A stretch of DNA of 64,000 nucleotides from JAVVHH01 sp963835135 (GTDB taxonomy: Bacteria > Pseudomonadota > Alphaproteobacteria > Acetobacterales > Acetobacteraceae). The notes under the pieces are model-generated. The model was not told the DNA's origin, searched no databases, and saw only the letters and a list, made by a program, of their open reading frames with translations. Positions 51,474-62,986 of the stretch are shown piece after piece. The number at the start of each line of letters is the position of its first letter. Position 1 is the stretch's first letter. A program made the translations under genes and the position numbers. Location of the stretch: the NCBI GenBank assembly GCA_963835135.1, contig CAWIEF010000005.1, positions 620,001-684,000 on the forward strand, given 5' to 3'.

Positions 51474-52540
51474 CAGACTCGAGCCCCGACCTGGCGGTGC
51501 ACCGCCAGCGTGCCCTCGACCATCTTGGCCAGCGTGTATCGTCGTGCTCGCTCCGCGCTTCCCCGGTCGCCACTGTCGTCGAGTGCCGCGCGCAGGGCTG
51601 CGGCCGGATCGGCGCCGACCGGCACGAACCGTGCGACTCCGTCCCAAAGCTCGCGAAAGGTCGGAATGTCGGACAGCACCAGCCGCAACCCGGCCTGCGC
51701 CGCCTCGAGCACCGAGAGGCCAAACGGCTCATACCGCGCCAGAGACGCGAATACCGTGGCCTGGGCATACGCGCGCCGCATGTCGTCCGGTCCGAGCGTG
51801 CCGAGCAGTTGTAGGTTCGGCAACGCGACCTGCGCGCCGTTGGGGCCCCGGGTTGGCCCGGCTGCACGAACCGGCACATCGAGAGAAGCCGCTGCACGAT
51901 CGAGCGCGGCCGCGTTCTTTCCCTCGTCCCAAAGCCGGCCGGCCGTCAGGACTGATCGCGTCGCTTGAGACGCCGACCCCTCACCCCTGCCGAGCCCGTT
52001 GTGAACGATGGTGATCGCCATGTCGCCATATGAGCGGCGAACCGCATCGCCGTGCGCACGGGTCGGCGCAATGACTGCGTCGGCGGTTGCCAGGCCGGCC
52101 CTCGTCGCGTCGGTGCGCCAGGCCAAGTCGGCCGGCAACGGCCCACCGCGAACCGCGGCCCACCACGTCGCCACGCAGGAGTGCGCGACGGCCACCACTG
52201 GGACCGGCCATCGCGCCGACCCGGCGAGAGCCGGGGCATGCAGATGCACCGACGACACGGCCTCGCGCACGGCAAGCTGCCGCAGGGCCGAGATGGCAGC
52301 GTCGAGCGCGTCACGAGTCTCCGCCGTCCAGTCCAGCGGCCACCCGGTCTCGATCACCCGCAGTCCGAGCGCCGCCGCCTCGGCACGCTGAGCGGCCGAG
52401 GGTGGCGGACCCAGCACCGCCAGCACGGGATGCTCCACCATGCCGCTCGCGAGATCGAGCGAGTAGCGCCATACGCCACCCACCGCATCGGTCGTCATCA
52501 AAAGGCGAAGCGGCAGCGGACCGGTCAGCGCGTCCGGCAC
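51473..52540 (-). CDS. Family 4 glycosyltransferase
   Basis: About 355 aa. MTTDAVGGVWRYSLDLA opens the GT-B N-domain. In the C-domain, VLTAGRLWDEGKN and ASLARYEPFGLSVLEAAQAGLRLVLSDIPTFRE form the E-x7-E-type nucleotide-sugar site of GT4 retaining enzymes. Start taken at GTG 52540, overlapping the radical SAM gene by 16 bases, so that the usual residues before MTTDAVGGVW are kept; ATG 52498 is the alternative. Confidence 0.85.
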   Translation of the reverse strand: MPDALTGPLPLRLLMTTDAVGGVWRYSLDLASGMVEHPVLAVLGPPPSAAQRAEAAALGLRVIETGWPLDWTAETRDALDAAISALRQLAVREAVSSVHLHAPALAGSARWPVPVVAVAHSCVATWWAAVRGGPLPADLAWRTDATRAGLATADAVIAPTRAHGDAVRRSYGDMAITIVHNGLGRGEGSASQATRSVLTAGRLWDEGKNAAALDRAAASLDVPVRAAGPTRGPNGAQVALPNLQLLGTLGPDDMRRAYAQATVFASLARYEPFGLSVLEAAQAGLRLVLSDIPTFRELWDGVARFVPVGADPAAALRAALDDSGDRGSAERARRYTLAKMVEGTLAVHRQVGARV

Positions 52541-53817
52541 GCCTGCTCCAGCTCGGGCAGCGGCAGCGGCCGCTCGTCCTGGATGTCGGAGAAGCTGGCG
52601 AACTGCCCAAGGTAATGCTGGTGAGCCCGCTCCCAGGCCGTATCGTCGGGCAGGCCGAACAGCTTGCGGTAATCGGGCGAGCTCGGATACGGATAGAGCG
52701 GCACCGGGTCGTTCGCCCACACGCCCTGCGCCTTCAACCCATCACGCCAGGCCATCACCATCGCCGGATCGTCATTGGCGACTTCGAGCAGATTGGCCTG
52801 GACGAACGGCACATGCTTGCGCGCCAGGACGAGGAGGGCGGCCAGCTCGTCGGTCGACAATTTGCACCGCTTGTCCAGCGCGGCCCGGCCGTCTTCAGTC
52901 AGGCTCTCGACCCCTGCCTCGATCGAGACGCAACCGGCCCGGCCGAGTAGCTCGATCATCTCCGGCTTCCACAGATCGATGCGCGTCTGCACTCCGAACT
53001 CGATCCGGCGCTCGACCAGCGCCTCGAGCAACGCCCGGTTCGGCAGGAAGATCTCGTCGATGAAATAGAGGTATTCCGCGCCTTGCGCGATGAGGCCATC
53101 GATTTCGGCTAGCACAGGCGCCAACTCGCGCCGCCGGTATTTGTCGCGGAAATCAATCTTCGCACAGAAGCTGCAGGTGTACGGGCAGCCGCGAGAGGCC
53201 TCGACTTCGGCCCCGAGCCCAGTCGGCACCCGATCAAATCGATGGTGATGGTGATGGTGCCGCCGCACCCACTCGTCAGGCCAGGTCAACGCCTTCTGCC
53301 GGACGAACTGGGCGGCTTGTGGCCCGCCCGCCTGCCGCAGCTCGCTCCCATGCAGGGTCGCGGTCCCTGGCAACACCCCGGGCACCCCGCCATTTGCCAG
53401 ACCGGCCACGACGTCTTCGCACTCGCCCATCGCGACCGCGCCCACACCGAGCTTCTGCAGTGTCGTACCTGGGGTCGAGGACCCGTGCGGCCCCACTGCG
53501 ACGGTCAGCCCGGCGCTGTCGCCGAGCGCGTCCAGCATCTCGCGCGGCACCCGCAACTCCGGCGGGGCGCAACGCCAGAACAGATAGGATGGCGCGGTGG
53601 TCACCACGGTCATCGCCGGCCCGAACGCACGGATCGCCGCCGTCAGCTCCGCATAGCTCTGGCCCATCAGATGACCATCGAGCAACAGCACCTCGTGGCC
53701 GTCCCGCTCCAGCGCGGCCCGGCAATACCCCAGTTCCAATGGCAGATGCGGCTCGCGGCAACCGAAGTAGATGCTGCCCTCGAACGTCCAGGGCGGATTG
53801 ACGAGAGCGACCTTCAA
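52525..53817 (-). CDS. B12-binding radical SAM protein of a glycan locus
   Basis: 430 aa. N-terminal cobalamin-binding-like domain (VALVNPPWTFEGSIYFG, LLLDGHLMGQSY), then a radical SAM core with ASRGCPYTCSFCAK (CxxxCxxC, ~residue 215) and IEAGVESLTEDGR. Directly before the cluster motif is a natural run of six His. Enzymes of this class perform radical methylation or rearrangement; in a sugar cluster a C-methylation or epimerisation is plausible (inference). TTG start at 53817 overlaps the upstream stop (TTGA). Confidence 0.85.
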   Translation of the reverse strand: MKVALVNPPWTFEGSIYFGCREPHLPLELGYCRAALERDGHEVLLLDGHLMGQSYAELTAAIRAFGPAMTVVTTAPSYLFWRCAPPELRVPREMLDALGDSAGLTVAVGPHGSSTPGTTLQKLGVGAVAMGECEDVVAGLANGGVPGVLPGTATLHGSELRQAGGPQAAQFVRQKALTWPDEWVRRHHHHHHRFDRVPTGLGAEVEASRGCPYTCSFCAKIDFRDKYRRRELAPVLAEIDGLIAQGAEYLYFIDEIFLPNRALLEALVERRIEFGVQTRIDLWKPEMIELLGRAGCVSIEAGVESLTEDGRAALDKRCKLSTDELAALLVLARKHVPFVQANLLEVANDDPAMVMAWRDGLKAQGVWANDPVPLYPYPSSPDYRKLFGLPDDTAWERAHQHYLGQFASFSDIQDERPLPLPELEQACRTR

Positions 53818-54872
53818 AGCGACGCCATCGCCATCTCCTGCCGCTCCGAGGCGATCCAGTCCGCCAAGCGCGCCAGTCCCTCGCGCCAATCGACGGCCTC
53901 GCCCAGCCCGAGCGTCCGCCTGATCTTGGTCGTGTCGGCGACGAAATACCGCTGGTCACCGGGCCGCCAGTCGGCGAAGCGGACATCGGGGGTACGACCG
54001 GTGAGCTCGCCGATCCGGTGCAGCACTTGCAACAGCGTCACGGCATTGCCCGGTCCGCCACCCAGATTGAACGCCTGCCCCGACACCGCATCGATCCGCC
54101 GCCACGCCGCCACATAGGCATCGACCGCGTCGTCCACATACAAAACGTCCCGCACCTGGCGGCCGTCGCCATAGATGCTGATCGGCTTGCCCGCCCGGAC
54201 GGAATATAGGAAGTGCGCCAACCATCCCTGATCCTCCGTGCCCAACTGCCGCGGCCCATAGATGCAGCTCATCCGTAGCACGCAGGCCGGCACGCCATAG
54301 CCGCGCGCGTAGTCCAGGACGTATTGATCCGCCGCGCCTTTGGAGCAGCCATACGGCGTGTAGAAGCTGAGCGGACGGTCTTCGCCGATCCCCGCCCCGC
54401 GGAGCCCGGCATCCTCCGGTAGATACGCCTCGCCGTTCCGCGCCAGCCGGATATCGGCCAAGTTGCCGTATACCTTGTTGGTGCTGGCGAAGATCACCGC
54501 CGGCGGACGCGTCTGCCGGCGCGCGCCCTCAAGCACATGCAGCGTTCCGCGCAGATTGACGTCGAAATCGCCTTCCGGATCCTGCAAGCTGGTCGTCACC
54601 GCCACCTGGGCGGCCATGTGGAAGATTGCTCCCGCCCGGTCGATGGCTGCGTCGAGCTTGTCCCGGTCGCGCAGATCCGCCACCACCGCCTGGATCTTCG
54701 ACCCATGCCGCGCCCGCAGCCAATCCAGATTGGCACTCACCCCTGGCCGGCTCAGCGCATCATACACGATCACCGGATGCCCCATTCCGGCCAGCCGATC
54801 CGCCAGATTGCTCCCGATGAACCCGGCCCCACCCGTCACCAAGACGGGGCGGGCTTCTCCAGCCTTCGTCAT
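53814..54872 (-). CDS. SDR nucleotide-sugar epimerase, CDP-paratose 2-epimerase-like
   Basis: 352 aa. NAD-binding LVTGGAGFIGSNLADRL, IFHMAAQVAVTTSLQDP, the FASTNKVYGNLAD stretch that is characteristic of CDP-paratose/tyvelose epimerases, and active-site YGCSKGAADQYVLDYARGY (Tyr-x3-Lys). C-terminal YGDGRQVRDVLYVDD. It acts on a nucleotide-activated sugar. ATGA overlap with the upstream epimerase gene. Confidence 0.87.
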   Translation of the reverse strand: MTKAGEARPVLVTGGAGFIGSNLADRLAGMGHPVIVYDALSRPGVSANLDWLRARHGSKIQAVVADLRDRDKLDAAIDRAGAIFHMAAQVAVTTSLQDPEGDFDVNLRGTLHVLEGARRQTRPPAVIFASTNKVYGNLADIRLARNGEAYLPEDAGLRGAGIGEDRPLSFYTPYGCSKGAADQYVLDYARGYGVPACVLRMSCIYGPRQLGTEDQGWLAHFLYSVRAGKPISIYGDGRQVRDVLYVDDAVDAYVAAWRRIDAVSGQAFNLGGGPGNAVTLLQVLHRIGELTGRTPDVRFADWRPGDQRYFVADTTKIRRTLGLGEAVDWREGLARLADWIASERQEMAMASL

Positions 54873-55981
54873 GCCACCAAGCCGCGCTGTTCGAGCTCCC
54901 GACGCGCGTCGTGCACCCGGTCGCGCGCCTCCTGCCGTTGAACCCATTCGGCGAGTTCGCCAAGGCTGTCCGCAAAGCCGCGGCGCGGCGTGAAGCCCAG
55001 GACGTCCCGCGCCAGCGAAATGTCGGCGAAACAATGCCTGATGTCGCCGGTCCGTGCCTTGCCCATTACCTCGGGCAACAGATGCGAGACACCCATCGCA
55101 TCCGCCAATGCGGCGCCCACATCGAGAACGCTCACGTCCTTGCCGCTGCCGATGTTAAACACCTGCCCCGGCGCATCCGGATGCTCGAGCGCCAGCAGAA
55201 AGGCCCGGGCGACATCCTCGACATGGACGAAATCCCGCCGCTGCTCGCCATCCTCGAACACCATTGGCCGCTGCCGGTTGTGCAGCCTTGACGCGAAAAT
55301 CGCCAATACGCCGGTATAGGGGTTCGATAGGGCCTGCCCAGGTCCATAGACGTTGAACAGCCGCAGCGCGACGCCCTGCATGCCATAGGCTGGCGCCACG
55401 GTGAGCGTCAGGCGCTCCTGCACATATTTCGTCAGTGCATAGACCGATGCCAGGTTCGGCCGCTTCCATTCTGGCGTGGCCATCGGCGTCAGTGCACGCC
55501 CGTCCGGTCCCACCGGGTCCCAGCCCGCCGTGCCACGCTGGGCGGGGCGCGTCACGTCATCCATCCGCTCGCCTGACGCGGACCGGTAAAGGCCCTCGCC
55601 ATAGATGCTCATGGAGCTGGCGACCACGACCCGCTCCACCGGACGCTCGATCAGCGCCTGGAACAGAACCGCGGTGCCCCCGTCGTTCACCGAAACATAC
55701 CGATCGATCGCATACATGCTCTGACCGACGCCGACCTCGGCGGCGAGGTGGATGACGCTGTCGACACTCTCAAGCGCCGCCGTCACCCGACCCAGATCGC
55801 GCACGTCGGCGCGGATAAGTTCGACATCGTTCAGGATCGGATTACGGGAGGCCACGTCGCCGTGGACCTGATCGATCAGGCTGTCGAGCACGCGCACACG
55901 GTAACCGCGCTGCACCAACTTTCGAACGACATGACACCCTATGAAGCCTGCGCCGCCGGTGACGAGAACCCGCTTGCTCAT
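54869..55981 (-). CDS. SDR nucleotide-sugar epimerase, dTDP-L-rhamnose 4-epimerase-like
   Basis: 370 aa. RVLVTGGAGFIGCHVVRKL, HLAAEVGVGQSMYAIDRYV, VVASSMSIYGEGLY and YALTKYVQERL (Tyr-x3-Lys) follow the pattern I know for dTDP-L-rhamnose 4-epimerases, which make dTDP-6-deoxy-L-talose. C-terminal FEDGEQRRDFVHVEDVARAF. ATG 55981 chosen; ATG 55996 adds five residues. First gene of the glycan operon; the ~120-base AT-richer region upstream probably holds its promoter. Confidence 0.83.
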   Translation of the reverse strand: MSKRVLVTGGAGFIGCHVVRKLVQRGYRVRVLDSLIDQVHGDVASRNPILNDVELIRADVRDLGRVTAALESVDSVIHLAAEVGVGQSMYAIDRYVSVNDGGTAVLFQALIERPVERVVVASSMSIYGEGLYRSASGERMDDVTRPAQRGTAGWDPVGPDGRALTPMATPEWKRPNLASVYALTKYVQERLTLTVAPAYGMQGVALRLFNVYGPGQALSNPYTGVLAIFASRLHNRQRPMVFEDGEQRRDFVHVEDVARAFLLALEHPDAPGQVFNIGSGKDVSVLDVGAALADAMGVSHLLPEVMGKARTGDIRHCFADISLARDVLGFTPRRGFADSLGELAEWVQRQEARDRVHDARRELEQRGLVA

Positions 55982-56105
55982 ACCGACAACATCCACTCAC
56001 CTCTGCCCTGCTTCACGGTCCGATTCGCCAATTCTACAATGAACGTTCTTAGTACTGTCTTCTTTCAAACATGTTGCAATCCGCCGCACTCACATTTCGG
56101 TGAGA

Positions 56106-56759
56106 TTAGGCGGCCTGTCCCGCGATGACGCGCTGAGCTTTGATGAGGGCTTCGGCAAAAACATCGGGCGGGACGGCCCCGGAGAACAGCACATGACGGT
56201 CCAGCACGAAGGTCGGGACGCCGCTCAGCCCGGCCTGCCGAACCGCCTCGTCCTCGGCCTTCACCTCCCGGACCAGGCGACCGCTGTCGAGGAACCCGCC
56301 CGTCGCAGCCCGATCCAGCCCGGCGCCGACGGCCAGATCGATCAAGGTCTCACGATCCCCCACGTCACGGCCACGCACGAAATACGCCTCGAACAGGAGA
56401 TCGACCACTTCGTCTTGCCGCCCCTGTTCGGCCGCGAACTGGATGAGCCGATGCGCCGATAGTGTGTTTGGGGTCCGCTGCATGAGATCGTGCCTGATGT
56501 GCAGACCCGCCACTGCCGCGGCCCGGGCGACCTGCTCGTCGAGTTCACGCGACCGTTCCAAGCTGCCGAACTTCGCTCGCCGGTACTGGTCCCGAAGCAC
56601 GCCACCCTCGGGCATGTCCGGGTTGAGCTGAAACGGCCGCCAACTCACCTCGAACACGAGGCCACCCGCGGCAACCTTGCCAAGTGCGATTTGCATGTAG
56701 CGCTTGCCGATGTAGCACCAAGGGCAGATCACGTCCGAGTAGACGTCGAGCCTCGACAT
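56106..56759 (-). CDS. DsbA-family oxidoreductase, FrnE-like
   Basis: 217 aa thioredoxin-fold protein with active-site CPWCYIG (SDVICPWCYIGKRY, Cys ~14), an inserted helical domain, RTPNTLSAHRLIQFA, and the cis-Pro segment SGVPTFVL. No signal peptide, so cytosolic like FrnE/polyketide-biosynthesis DsbA-like proteins. Start ATG 56759; a longer reading overlaps the neighbour. Confidence 0.9.
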   Translation of the reverse strand: MSRLDVYSDVICPWCYIGKRYMQIALGKVAAGGLVFEVSWRPFQLNPDMPEGGVLRDQYRRAKFGSLERSRELDEQVARAAAVAGLHIRHDLMQRTPNTLSAHRLIQFAAEQGRQDEVVDLLFEAYFVRGRDVGDRETLIDLAVGAGLDRAATGGFLDSGRLVREVKAEDEAVRQAGLSGVPTFVLDRHVLFSGAVPPDVFAEALIKAQRVIAGQAA

Positions 56760-56784
56760 GGCACACTCCCGATTTGGACCTGCT

Positions 56785-57684
56785 CTAGCTTGAGAAGCGG
56801 CCATCGAGCAACGCACGTGCCACGATGGAGAAGTCGCGCCCACCCAGGCCAAGCTCGCTGAGCCTCGCGTAAACGGATCGAGCGGCCTCACCGAGAAGGG
56901 ATGCCGCCCTATGGTCCCGCTCGGCTTCCGTCGCCAGCGTCAAGTCCTTGAGCATGAGGTCGACCGCGAAACCCGGGGCGTATTCCCGATTGGCGGGGCT
57001 GGCCGGCACCGGGCCCGGCACGGGGCAGTAGCTCGTCAAGGCCCAGCATTGGCCGGATGAGGTGGAGGCGACGTCGAACAACGCCTGCTGGTCCAGTCCG
57101 AGCTTGTCGGCCAACGCGAACGCCTCGCTGACCCCGGCCATGGTGATGCCGAGCATGAGATTGTTGCAGACCTTGGCCGCCTGTCCGGCGCCCGACGGCC
57201 CGGTATGAACGATATTCCGGCCCATGCTCGCCAGGATCGGCTTGGCACGCGCGAACGCCTCCACCTCGCCACCCACCATGAAGGTCAGCGTGCCCGCCGC
57301 CGCCCCGGTGGTTCCGCCCGAAACGGGCGCGTCGAGCATAGCCACTCCGCGCGCGGCCGCTTCCTCCGCCATGTCCCGGCTCGTCCGGACGTCGATCGTC
57401 GAGCTATCGATGAGCAGCGCGCCTGACGCGGCATGGGCGAATACCCCGTCAGCCCGGGTCAGCACATCCCTCACATGGGATCCGGCCGGCAACATCGTGA
57501 CCAGGACTGACGCGTCAGCCACAGCATCGGCCAACTCGCTGGCAGCAGTTCCGCCAGCCGCGGCGAACTCATCTCGCGCGTCTCGCACCAGGTCGAACCC
57601 ACGAACGGCGTGGCCGGCTTTCACAAGGTTGACCGCCATCGGCAGCCCCATCTTGCCCAGTCCGATAAAGCCGACATTCGTCAT
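56785..57684 (-). CDS. 3-hydroxyisobutyrate dehydrogenase family protein
   Basis: 299 aa. Rossmann FIGLGKMGLPMAVNLVKAGH, LIDSSTIDVRTSRDMA, DAPVSGGTTGAAAGTLTFMVGG (substrate loop) and catalytic Lys in GAGQAAKVCNN (~residue 170). Likely NAD-dependent oxidation of 3-hydroxyisobutyrate in valine degradation, but related tartronate-semialdehyde reductases share these motifs. No valine-degradation genes are next to it. Confidence 0.92.
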   Translation of the reverse strand: MTNVGFIGLGKMGLPMAVNLVKAGHAVRGFDLVRDARDEFAAAGGTAASELADAVADASVLVTMLPAGSHVRDVLTRADGVFAHAASGALLIDSSTIDVRTSRDMAEEAAARGVAMLDAPVSGGTTGAAAGTLTFMVGGEVEAFARAKPILASMGRNIVHTGPSGAGQAAKVCNNLMLGITMAGVSEAFALADKLGLDQQALFDVASTSSGQCWALTSYCPVPGPVPASPANREYAPGFAVDLMLKDLTLATEAERDHRAASLLGEAARSVYARLSELGLGGRDFSIVARALLDGRFSS

Positions 57685-57714
57685 GGCGCTACCTGAGCAC
57701 AACGAGCGCCTTCG

Positions 57715-58512
57715 TCAACATGCTCCTACGATCCGGTGCGGGTGGGTGAACACCTCAAACCCGTCAGGCCGGGCGACGCCAACAAGGGTCATGCCAGCGT
57801 CTTCCGCGACCTGCATCGCCAGACGTGTCGGAGCCGAGACTGCAACGAGGATTTGGCTGCCGAGCGCCGCCGCTTTCTGCACCAGTTCGAGCGAGATGCG
57901 GCTGGTCATGATGACGACGCCTGCGCTGCCGGGGGTGCCCTGCCGGGCCAACGCTCCCGCCAGCTTGTCGAGGGCATTGTGCCGGCCGACATCTTCCCGG
58001 ACTGCAACCAAACCCATTTCACGCGTCCAGAACCCGGCCGCATGCACCGCCCGTGTCTCGGCGTTCAAGGTTTGCCTTGCCGGCATCGCCTCGGTCGATG
58101 CCTGGATTTCGGCCGCGGTAACAGCCAGGCCGAGGGCCACCGGATGTGGACGCCGAACCGCTTCGGCAAGGCTCTCGAGTCCGCATAGGCCGCAGCCCGT
58201 CGGCCCAGCCAACGAGCGGCGCCGCGCGTCCAGGCGCTCCAGCAACGCAGCGCCGACCCACATCCGGCATTCGATGCCGCCATCCGTCCTGATGATCTCC
58301 AGGTCCTCGATGTCGTCCGCCGAGGCGACGATGCCCTCGCTTTTGCTGAAGCCGACGGCAAAATCCTCAAGATCTGCGGGCGTGGCCATCATCACGGCGT
58401 GCGTAAGGCGGTTATACGACAGCGCAACCGGCGTCTCGTCCGCGACGACACGGTTCTGCCTGGAAAATCCGCCCCGCCAAACCACCGTCGGAACCCGGCG
58501 TGCGGCGGTCAC
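57715..58512 (-). CDS. fdhD: Formate dehydrogenase sulphurtransferase FdhD
   Basis: 265 aa. DETPVALSYN, EDFAVGFSKSEGI, the sulphur-carrying CGLCG in PTGCGLCGLESL (~residue 108), GLVAVREDVGRHNALDKLAG and IMTSRISLELVQKA are diagnostic. It transfers sulphur from IscS to the molybdenum cofactor of formate dehydrogenases. No fdh structural gene lies in the window. GTG start overlaps the DUF72 stop (GTGA). Confidence 0.95.
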   Translation of the reverse strand: MTAARRVPTVVWRGGFSRQNRVVADETPVALSYNRLTHAVMMATPADLEDFAVGFSKSEGIVASADDIEDLEIIRTDGGIECRMWVGAALLERLDARRRSLAGPTGCGLCGLESLAEAVRRPHPVALGLAVTAAEIQASTEAMPARQTLNAETRAVHAAGFWTREMGLVAVREDVGRHNALDKLAGALARQGTPGSAGVVIMTSRISLELVQKAAALGSQILVAVSAPTRLAMQVAEDAGMTLVGVARPDGFEVFTHPHRIVGAC

Positions 58513-59285
58513 GCCGAGAGCCGCTTGAGCAACGCCCTGGCGGAATCAGGCGCGCGGACCTTGTCGCCGCTGATGAAGTAGATGAAGCACGGCCGCGCTG
58601 CGGCGGCGGCTGGCGGCGCCACGCAGCGCAAATTGTCGACGGCCTGGCCTCTGGACCACCGTCGAGCCCGCTCAGCCCATTGATCGAGCAGCGAGCTTTC
58701 GTATCCCTCTGGCGCATCCGCTTGGTTACGCTCCAGCCGGGCATAGACGAACGGCGCAGTCAGGTCGGCCAGCAGCGTGTGCTTGTCCGACTCGACGATG
58801 GCGTGGGCGACGCCGAACTCGCGCAGCAGCGTGATCCAAGCCGGGTCGGCGAAGCTGGGATGACGGGCCTCGACCGCATGCCGGAGATCGCGCGGCAGGG
58901 CGGCGAGGAACGGACGCATCGCGTCCGCGTCGAACTGTCGGGTTGGCGGGAATTGCCACAGGATCGGGCCGAGCTTGGCGCCGAGTTCGCGCACTCCGGA
59001 CGTGACGAACCGCTCGATCGACTCTCCTGCCCCGGAGAGGTCTCGCCGATTGGTGGTAAACCGCGGTCCCTTGACGGAGAATACAAAGGCCTCGGGCGTC
59101 TGATCCCGCCACTTCCGGAAACTCTCCGGCTTCTGCGATCCGTAGAAGGTCGAATTGATCTCGATCGAGGTGACGGCTCGGCTCGCGAACGCCAACTCGT
59201 TGGCTCCCGACACGTCTGGCGGATAGAAGGTCCCTCGCCAGGGAGCGAAGTTCCAGCCGCCGATGCCGACGTGGATGCTATTCAT
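58509..59285 (-). CDS. DUF72 protein
   Basis: 258 aa TIM-barrel protein: HVGIGGWNFAPWRGTFYPP, SIEINSTFYGSQKPESFRKW, FVFSVKGPRFTTN, LGPILWQFPP and FVYARLERNQADAPEGY are typical of DUF72/YecE. Function unknown. It is coupled to fdhD by overlap, an association also seen elsewhere in alphaproteobacteria to my recollection. Its start is 78 bases downstream of the 5S gene. Confidence 0.92.
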   Translation of the reverse strand: MNSIHVGIGGWNFAPWRGTFYPPDVSGANELAFASRAVTSIEINSTFYGSQKPESFRKWRDQTPEAFVFSVKGPRFTTNRRDLSGAGESIERFVTSGVRELGAKLGPILWQFPPTRQFDADAMRPFLAALPRDLRHAVEARHPSFADPAWITLLREFGVAHAIVESDKHTLLADLTAPFVYARLERNQADAPEGYESSLLDQWAERARRWSRGQAVDNLRCVAPPAAAAARPCFIYFISGDKVRAPDSARALLKRLSA

Positions 59286-59362
59286 GGCGCCGAGGTAGGA
59301 GGTTCAGGCGAGCTATGCCAGCCTGTTTGCGGTGGTTTGTTGTGTTGTATTGCATTGGAGGA

Positions 59363-59476
59363 CCTGGCGGCGACCGACTTTTCCGCACCTTGGGGTGCAG
59401 TATCATAGGCGCTGGAGGTTTTCACGGTCGAGTTCGGGATGGGATCGGGTGTGGTCCCTCCGCCATGGCCACCAGG
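59363..59476 (-). rRNA. rrf: 5S ribosomal RNA
   Basis: 114-base gene with closing stem CCTGG/CCAGG and the conserved GAACTCGACCGTGAAA and ATCCCATCCCGAACT stretches on the minus strand. Just outside it, TGCATTGGA (59351-59359) and TCCAATGCA (59480-59488) form a perfect 9-bp inverted repeat, the expected processing helix. No tRNA follows. Confidence 0.93.
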
Positions 59477-59628
59477 TCGTCCAATGCATGGTTCGGTTGC
59501 CAGGGTTCGATGGCCAGGGGCCAGGAGAACCGGGGTGTTTTGTGTGTGTGGTGTGTTTTGTTGGATGAGTGCTGTGGAGGTTTTGGACCTGATTTCCTGG
59601 CCACTGGCCACGGAAACTTGGTCACTGG

Positions 59629-62373
<2,745 letters not shown>

Positions 62374-62831
62374 ACAGAGGACAGCGGCCAGAGACCAGTG
62401 GCCAGAAGCCAACAGTCAAAAGCATGTCCTCAAAACCTCGCACAGGACCCATCCAACAGGCGTCAGAACCTATCGTCGGATCCAAACAATTCACATACAC
62501 ACACAATCACATCCCCCGAGAACCTTCGGCTTGGTCCGGGATAACAATGGATCACGAGAGTGATCCAGAGACCACGCACAGAACGCCCCGCTTGCAGACA
62601 ACTGACCTTGCGATCACCGCCTACACCCGAGCCGTTCCACACGCCCCAGAGGACGCAACAGAACCTGATTCACAATTACCAAAGAACATGTCAGTGGCCA
62701 GGGACCAGAGGCCAATGACCACAACCAAACCGTCGTCTTTCGACTAAGGTCAGACCTCAAGCAAGGCTCGAGACCCAACATTAACCGTCTGTGTCCTGGC
62801 CCCTGAACTCTGGCCCACCTGGCACACTGCA
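62374..62831 (-). other. tRNA-Ala to 23S spacer
   Basis: 458 bases of spacer with no gene. It carries a boxA-like element (62679-62689), copies of TGGCCA (62399, 62695) within CAGTGGCCA words, and the outer strand of the 23S processing region. It is lower in GC than neighbouring coding DNA. Open frames through it are not supported. Confidence 0.7.
62679..62689 (-). promoter_or_regulatory. boxA-like antitermination element
   Basis: Minus strand reads TGTTCTTTGGTAATTGTGAA, close to the boxA element (TGCTCTTTAACA in E. coli) and to the GTTCTTTGACAATTGA form common in alphaproteobacterial 16S-23S spacers. Binds NusB-S10 in rRNA antitermination. Confidence 0.55.
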
Positions 62832-62904
62832 TGGAGACTGTCGGGATCGAACCGACGACCCCCTGCTTGCAAAGCAGGTGCTCTCCCAGCTGAGCTAAGC
62901 CCCC
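62832..62904 (-). tRNA. tRNA-Ala (anticodon TGC)
   Basis: 73 bases, cloverleaf intact: acceptor GGGGGCT/AGTCTCC with two G-T pairs, D-arm GCTCAGCTGGGAGAGC, anticodon arm CCTGC-TTTGCAA-GCAGG (TGC), T-arm with GGTTCGATCC. The 3' CCA is not encoded (the next bases are TGC). Confidence 0.96.
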
Positions 62905-62986
62905 TCAGTGGCCAGTGGCCACACATCAGTGGCCAGAATGACCGACTACTCCCGGCCACTGATCTCTGGCCATTGCCACCCGAAAA

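Noticed and set aside
56000..56100. Sigma-70 promoter for the glycan operon (TTGCAA with TACTAA on the minus strand)
   Set aside because: Spacing is 19 bases and other pairings are equally weak, so it is not listed as a feature.
57715..58512. Formate dehydrogenase operon
   Set aside because: fdhD is present but none of the structural subunits is in the window.
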